Positions 7,068 to 10,471 of a stretch of DNA of 10,471 nucleotides are shown in pieces. Origin of the DNA: an uncultured Clostridia bacterium (GTDB lineage Bacteria; Bacillota; Clostridia; Christensenellales; Aristaeellaceae); contig CAKUCE010000099.1 in assembly GCA_934643535.1 (NCBI GenBank), positions 1 through 10,471 of the forward strand, in the 5' to 3' direction. The number at the start of each line of letters is the position of its first letter. Within the stretch, counting starts at the first letter, position 1. The position numbers and the translations under genes are program-made. The notes under the pieces are model-generated. The model saw only the letters and a list, made by a program, of their open reading frames with translations. It ran no database searches and was not told the origin of the DNA.

Positions 7068-7333
7068 CGCGAGCCGTATCTTTTTCCTCACGGACTTCAT
7101 TTTTCATAAAAACACTATCGGAGTCCGATTTCAGGCATTAAATGTTCTTCCATCGCAGAGCAAGAAGTGAACGGATGGTTTCACTTTCCTCATGCTATAA
7201 AAAGGAAAAGGAAGCAGCAGGATGTGTCACCCTGCTGCTCGAAGAAACAGGATATTCGGTTATCATAAAACGTAAATTCTGTCCATGGAAATCCACTCTC
7301 GTAACCGGTGCCTGTGCCCCGCCGGTCACATCC
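7068..7333. other. Intergenic region between two converging regulator genes
   Basis: These 266 bases separate the ends of two regulator genes that converge. Besides the minus-strand terminator at 7200-7239, they hold only short inverted repeats: ATCGG/CCGAT at 7117-7129 and AAGTGAA/TTCACTT at 7165-7186. Just after the plus-strand stop is a short T-run (TCTTTTT, 7079-7085) with no good stem before it. I see no convincing small gene or RNA gene. Confidence 0.6.
7200..7239 (-). terminator. Intrinsic terminator of the transmembrane regulator gene
   Basis: On the minus strand AGCAGCAGG (7239-7231) pairs perfectly with CCTGCTGCT (7221-7213) around a 9-base loop, and a pyrimidine tail TCCTTTTCCTTTTT follows. 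The stem is GC-rich. It lies about 95 bases beyond the TAA of the gene at 7334-9427, so that transcript has a moderately long 3' untranslated part. On the plus strand no T-run follows the stem, so it should act in one direction only. Confidence 0.7.
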
Positions 7334-9427
7334 TTACCCGTTCTCATCCCGCAGCAGGCGGAACTGGCGCGGCGTGACCCCTTTGATTTTCTTGAACAGC
7401 ACAAAGAAGTACTTGGTGTTTTCCACCCCGATCTGCCGGGCGATGGCCTCTACGGAAAGATCGGTTTCCCGCAGCAGACGGCAGGCCTCGTCCACGCGAA
7501 GCTGGTTCAGCCGGTCGCCGATAGACAGACCCGTTTCATTCAAATACTGCTTGCGCAGGTAAGCGGCGGACAGGCCCATTTCCTCGGCGATGGCCTGCGC
7601 GCCCATGCCCGTGTCGCGAAAGCCCTGGGCCAACCGCAGGTTGATCTGCTCGGCGGCCTCCCGGCCCCGGCTGCGCTTCTGCTCCTGCTGCTGACGGCTG
7701 AGGGCCTCCAGCCGGGGCAGAAAATAGCGGCTGACCGAGCCGGGGTCCTGCGCCGAGGCCAGCAGGCTTTCCAGCGGCACGGCGGGCTGCTCCGACTGGG
7801 GCAGGGCTGCTTCCAGCATCTGATCCAGCCGTTTCAGGGCGAAAAGCACGTTTTCAAAGCTCCTGCCCTTTAGCTTTTCCATCAGCTGAGAAAACGCCAG
7901 ACCTTTATCCGTCTGGGCGGACGAGATGCAGGCGGTCAGCGCGGTTTCCCAGAGCTGAGGATCGCCGGAGGCTTCCGCCGGCAGGGCCGCGAAGAAAACT
8001 TGCTGGCCCGGATAGAAGAAGCGGAGCCTCCGGCATTCCAGCAGCGCCTGATAACGATCCGGCAGATGCTCAAGGCGGTCGGCGGGCGGACTGTAATAGC
8101 AGCGGCAGTTCAGCTGGGAGGACAGATGCAGGCAGATTTCCGCTGCCGTATCCGTGCCTGCAAAGGCGCATAACGCCAGCGAAACGTCCTCCTGCTGCGC
8201 CAGAATGGCCTCCGGCGCCTCCCGGCTCAGCAGCGCGCGGAGGGCTTGGTCCGGCAGATGCTCCACCATCAGCAGAAATGCGGGCAGCGAGGGCGCAGGG
8301 ACGTTCTCAGGGCCCGGCTGGCCGGTGATCCACAGGCGCAGCGCGTCCTCCCGCTGGCGGCTCCAGGAGGAAGCCACCATGCGCTCCAGCCGGTCCGCCG
8401 CCTGAAGGCCGTCCGCGCTTTCCGGGGCCTGACGAAGCATATCGGCCATGCGGTGATAGGGGTCGTACAGCCGGATCAGGGCCGCCGTGGCCGCAAGCAC
8501 CAGCAGCACCGCCAGCACGCTGAGCGCCGCCCATGCCCAGGAACGAATGCGGCTCAGCCCGGGCAGGCACTCTGCGTAGGATACGTAACGCAGGCAGTAC
8601 CAGCCGTTGGTTTCCAGCGGGGAAAAGAAGCAGATGGTCCGCTCTCCGTCCAGGCGATCCATCAGATAGCCGCTCTGCTTTTCCTGGATGCGGGGCAGCA
8701 GCCCCAGCGAGTGCCCGTTCAGCCGTTCGCTCTGACTGGCCACCACGTAACCATCCTGAGAAATAATAATGTAGTTTTCGCCGGAAAAGTTCAGCAGGCT
8801 TTCCTGAAACCATCGCGCGTCAAGGTTCAGCATCACGGCGCTTTCGCCTACGTCGCCCTTGGCGGTCACTTCAAAAATCAGATAGCTGTACAGCTCCGTC
8901 TGCGTGGGATAGTCGCTGGTGCTGCGGAAAATGCGGTGCTGGAGCTTCATGCGGTTTTCCGCCGAGCGGCTGCGGTACAGGGACACCGCGTCCTGATCGT
9001 AAAAGGTTTCCATACTGCCGGAGCTGTAGTCGTTGTCCGTCGTGTACACCATGTTCAGCTTCTGGTTGAACACATAGATGGAGTGCAGCATACTGCCGGC
9101 CATGGCGTACTGCCACAGCTCCCGCAGGGCGAAGACCCGTTCGTTGTTGGTCATGCCCGTGCTTTTGCGCAGCTTGGCGGTGGAGGAAATATAGAACATC
9201 TGGGTGCCCACCGTGTTGATGATGGACTGCATGGAGTCGGAGATGGTGCTGGCCTGAGCGGAAAATTCCTGATTCATGCGCAGCATGGCCTGTATGGAGA
9301 TGCTTTCGAACAGCTGAAACATGCCCAAAAAGACCAGCACAAAGACCACGAATACCGCCGTGAAGGTAATCAGTCTGGAAAACAGTTTGGATTGCCGCAG
9401 CCGTGCTGCCGCCGTCTCCTCGCTCAT
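7334..9427 (-). CDS. Membrane-anchored sensor with AraC DNA-binding domain (697 aa)
   Basis: This is a one-protein transmembrane regulator. A short cytoplasmic N-terminus leads into TM1 (about 19-40, LITFTAVFVVFVLVFLGMF). An extracytoplasmic sensor region of about 250 residues follows; its segments ENYIIISQDGYVVASQ and PLETNGWYCLRYVSY resemble double-Cache sensors. TM2 is at about 296-318 (WAALSVLAVLLVLAATAALI). A cytoplasmic linker of about 270 residues contains YQALLECRRLRFFYPGQQVF, reminiscent of the middle region of YesN-type regulators. The AraC double helix-turn-helix is at about 591-693 (AQAIAEEMGLSAAYLRKQY; LSVEAIARQIGVENTKYFF; GVTPRQFR). No kinase or receiver motifs are visible. I start at 9427, preceded by AGGGGAGG with an 8-base spacer; an upstream ATG at 9448 lacks a good site. 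It is divergent from a binding-protein gene, its likely target. It probably senses an extracellular carbohydrate or related ligand. Confidence 0.9.
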   Translation of the reverse strand: MSEETAAARLRQSKLFSRLITFTAVFVVFVLVFLGMFQLFESISIQAMLRMNQEFSAQASTISDSMQSIINTVGTQMFYISSTAKLRKSTGMTNNERVFALRELWQYAMAGSMLHSIYVFNQKLNMVYTTDNDYSSGSMETFYDQDAVSLYRSRSAENRMKLQHRIFRSTSDYPTQTELYSYLIFEVTAKGDVGESAVMLNLDARWFQESLLNFSGENYIIISQDGYVVASQSERLNGHSLGLLPRIQEKQSGYLMDRLDGERTICFFSPLETNGWYCLRYVSYAECLPGLSRIRSWAWAALSVLAVLLVLAATAALIRLYDPYHRMADMLRQAPESADGLQAADRLERMVASSWSRQREDALRLWITGQPGPENVPAPSLPAFLLMVEHLPDQALRALLSREAPEAILAQQEDVSLALCAFAGTDTAAEICLHLSSQLNCRCYYSPPADRLEHLPDRYQALLECRRLRFFYPGQQVFFAALPAEASGDPQLWETALTACISSAQTDKGLAFSQLMEKLKGRSFENVLFALKRLDQMLEAALPQSEQPAVPLESLLASAQDPGSVSRYFLPRLEALSRQQQEQKRSRGREAAEQINLRLAQGFRDTGMGAQAIAEEMGLSAAYLRKQYLNETGLSIGDRLNQLRVDEACRLLRETDLSVEAIARQIGVENTKYFFVLFKKIKGVTPRQFRLLRDENG

Positions 9428-9478
9428 GCGGAAAACCTCCCCTGACATGGCCTGTCTGTTTCGGAAAATCTATGGACA

Positions 9479-9506
9479 AGTATACCATAAAGAAGCGGTT
9501 TGAAAA
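9479..9506 (-). promoter_or_regulatory. Predicted promoter of the transmembrane regulator gene
   Basis: On the minus strand TTTTCA (9506-9501), a 16-base spacer and TATACT (9484-9479) are present, with TGG directly before the -10 forming an extended -10 element. Initiation would fall near 9472, about 45 bases before the ATG at 9427. The short spacer and weak -35 are tolerated with an extended -10. Confidence 0.5.
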
Positions 9507-9536
9507 AGAAAAGTTTAATTTTGTGCCTTTATTTTG

Positions 9537-9557
9537 GTTCGAACTTTTTTGAACTTG
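9537..9557 (+). promoter_or_regulatory. Candidate operator: tandem 10-bp repeat with palindrome
   Basis: Two adjacent 10-base units, TTCGAACTTT (9538-9547) and TTTGAACTTG (9548-9557), agree at eight of ten positions. The first overlaps the perfect palindrome GTTCGAAC (9537-9544). The second unit runs into the predicted -35 of the binding-protein gene (9555-9560). A one-turn repeat beside a promoter is a plausible binding site for the divergently encoded AraC-domain regulator, although AraC sites are more often about 21 bp apart. Confidence 0.35.
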
Positions 9558-9584
9558 TCGTTTGACCGCGGGTTCTTCTATAAT
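9555..9584 (+). promoter_or_regulatory. Predicted promoter of the second binding-protein gene
   Basis: TTGTCG (9555-9560), an 18-base spacer and a perfect TATAAT (9579-9584) form the best promoter in this region. A TTGACC at 9562-9567 looks better as a -35 but is only 11 bases from the -10. Transcription would start near 9591, giving a leader of about 107 bases before the ATG at 9698. Confidence 0.55.
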
Positions 9585-9624
9585 GAATCCATCAAGCAGC
9601 GAAGCGAACGAGCCGAATGACCTT

Positions 9625-9649
9625 CATGAAATGCCTTTCGCATTTCATG
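9625..9649 (+). repeat. Perfect inverted repeat in the binding-protein leader
   Basis: CATGAAATGC (9625-9634) and GCATTTCATG (9640-9649) are perfect complements around the 5-base loop CTTTC. The repeat lies inside the predicted transcript, ending 48 bases before the start codon, and leaves the ribosome binding site (9683-9689) free. No run of Ts follows directly, so it is not a standard terminator. It could stabilise the 5' end of the message, or serve as a DNA operator for a dimeric repressor. Which of these applies cannot be told from sequence. Confidence 0.55.
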
Positions 9650-9697
9650 CTTCTGATTCCGCTTTTTGCTTCCCGAAAAAACAGGAGGGTATACCAA

Positions 9698-10471
9698 ATG
9701 AAAAAATGGGTTGCGTTTCTTCTCGTATGCGCGATGATCCTCTCCGCCGCCGTGGCGCTGGCCGAGCCCACCGGCACCGTTATGCTTTATTCCTCTCTGA
9801 AGGAAAAGCAGCTGGTGGCTGTCAAGGAAGCCTTTGAAGCCAAATATCCCGGAATCGTCATGGACTACTATCAGGCCGGCACCGGCAAGATCAAGACCAA
9901 AATCGCCACCGAGCAGCAGGCCGGTCAGGTGGCCGCCGATCTTTTGTGGGTGGGCGACGCTTCCGACTACCTGACCTTCAAGGAGCAGGGCATTCTGGAA
10001 GCCTACGTTTCTCCCGAAGCCGACAAGGTTCCCGCCGATTACAAGGACGCGGACGACCTGTACTGCGGCGCCCGTCTGGTGGTGATGGGCATGGCCTACA
10101 ACACCCAGAACGTGACCGAGGAGGAAGTCCCCAAGCACTGGAAGGATCTGCTGAACGATACCTTCCGGGAGCAGATCATCATGACCGACCCCACCGAATC
10201 CGGCACCACCGCCTATCTGGTGGGCGCGCTGGTGAACAACGAAAACTACGGCTGGGACTTCTTTGAGAAGCTGGCCGACATGGGCACCGAGCTGGACAGC
10301 GGCACCTCCGGCACCCATAACAACGTGGCCTCCGGCGGCTACAAGGTGTGCATCGCCGTGGACTACGTAACCCAGACGCTGGAAAGCCAGGGCTCTCCCA
10401 TCAAGTTCGTCTATCCCGCCGAGGATACCATCGCCATTTCCAGCCCCATCGCGCTGGTGAAGGGCTGCGCC
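9698..10471 (+). CDS. ABC transporter substrate-binding protein, SBP_bac_6/AfuA-like (3' truncated)
   Basis: The gene runs off the window after 258 codons; the family usually has about 330-350 residues. The ATG at 9698 has AGGAGGG with an 8-base spacer. MKKWVAFLLVCAMILSAAV is a signal peptide with a predicted cut after ALA22; there is no lipobox. The mature protein begins GTVMLYSSLKEKQLVAVKEA and continues with PGIVMDYYQAGTGKIKTKI and ADLLWVGDASDYLTFKEQGI. It later has MAYNTQNVTEEEVPKHWKDL and IMTDPTESGTTAYLVGAL. This order of blocks is the COG1840 pattern of periplasmic receptors for ferric iron, 2-aminoethylphosphonate, phosphoglycerate and similar ligands. Such proteins are often annotated as iron-binding, but the ligand here is open. 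Permease and ATPase genes would be expected just beyond the window. The divergent transmembrane AraC regulator probably controls it. Confidence 0.88.
   Translation, partial: MKKWVAFLLVCAMILSAAVALAEPTGTVMLYSSLKEKQLVAVKEAFEAKYPGIVMDYYQAGTGKIKTKIATEQQAGQVAADLLWVGDASDYLTFKEQGILEAYVSPEADKVPADYKDADDLYCGARLVVMGMAYNTQNVTEEEVPKHWKDLLNDTFREQIIMTDPTESGTTAYLVGALVNNENYGWDFFEKLADMGTELDSGTSGTHNNVASGGYKVCIAVDYVTQTLESQGSPIKFVYPAEDTIAISSPIALVKGCA

Noticed and set aside
7091..7127. CGGACT/AGTCCG as terminator of the cupin AraC gene
   Set aside because: The stem has six pairs around a 25-base loop with no T-run after it.
7142..7873. Open frame of 243 codons on the plus strand starting in the intergenic region
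   Set aside because: It has no good ribosome binding site, crosses the terminator, and is mostly antisense to the conserved AraC domain.
8246..9445. Open frame of 399 codons on the plus strand opposite the transmembrane regulator
   Set aside because: It is antisense to a gene with clear membrane and sensor domains. The translation is full of His, Gln, Gly and Arg and lacks any domain.
9562..9584. TTGACC as the -35 for the TATAAT at 9579
   Set aside because: The spacer would be only 11 bases, far below the 16-18 needed.
9562..9697. Possible upstream reading frame in the second binding-protein leader
   Set aside because: It has no ribosome binding site and simply runs on out of frame into the binding-protein gene.
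9578..10318. Open frame of 246 codons on the minus strand opposite the second binding-protein gene
   Set aside because: The plus-strand frame has a signal peptide, a strong ribosome binding site and family motifs; the antisense translation is low-complexity Gly/His/Val-rich.

Overview
The window looks like a chromosomal carbohydrate-uptake region of a low- to moderate-GC-type Firmicute, most likely an anaerobic gut Clostridia member (Oscillospiraceae, Christensenellaceae or Lachnospiraceae-like). This rests on strong AGGAGG-type ribosome binding sites before nearly every gene, sigma-A-like promoters, Gram-positive-style sugar ABC operons, and a membrane-anchored AraC-type regulator of a kind common in Clostridia and Paenibacilli. 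Taxonomy is an inference. No rRNA, tRNA, transposase, phage gene or CRISPR array was seen.

Left part (1-6099, minus strand): one operon transcribed right to left. It encodes a secreted sugar-binding protein, two ABC permease subunits that overlap by ATGA, a cytoplasmic family GH2 beta-galactosidase (LacZ type), and the first codons of one more gene that leaves the window at base 1. The order binding protein - permease - permease - beta-galactosidase suggests import of a beta-galactoside followed by hydrolysis in the cytoplasm. No ATPase subunit is encoded in the visible part, so a shared MsmK-type ATPase is the natural expectation. Two hairpins lie between the binding-protein gene and the first permease gene and could lower permease expression relative to the binding protein.

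Middle (6100-7067): a control region, then a divergent plus-strand gene for a cytoplasmic AraC regulator with a cupin sensor domain, very probably the operon's regulator. The control region holds a good promoter for each direction, arranged face to face, a direct repeat placed like an AraC operator upstream of the transport promoter, and a cre-like sequence in the transport leader.

Right part (7068-10471): a minus-strand gene for a 697-residue transmembrane sensor fused to an AraC DNA-binding domain, with its own terminator, and divergently a second secreted binding protein (SBP_bac_6/AfuA-like) truncated by the window end. The 270-base region between them has a promoter for each gene, a tandem 10-bp repeat touching the binding protein's -35, and a perfect leader hairpin. 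This looks like a second, separate uptake system with its own membrane sensor.

I did not find a clearly unprecedented system. The parts most worth checking are the two regulatory intergenic regions and the transmembrane AraC/binding-protein pair, whose ligand is unknown.
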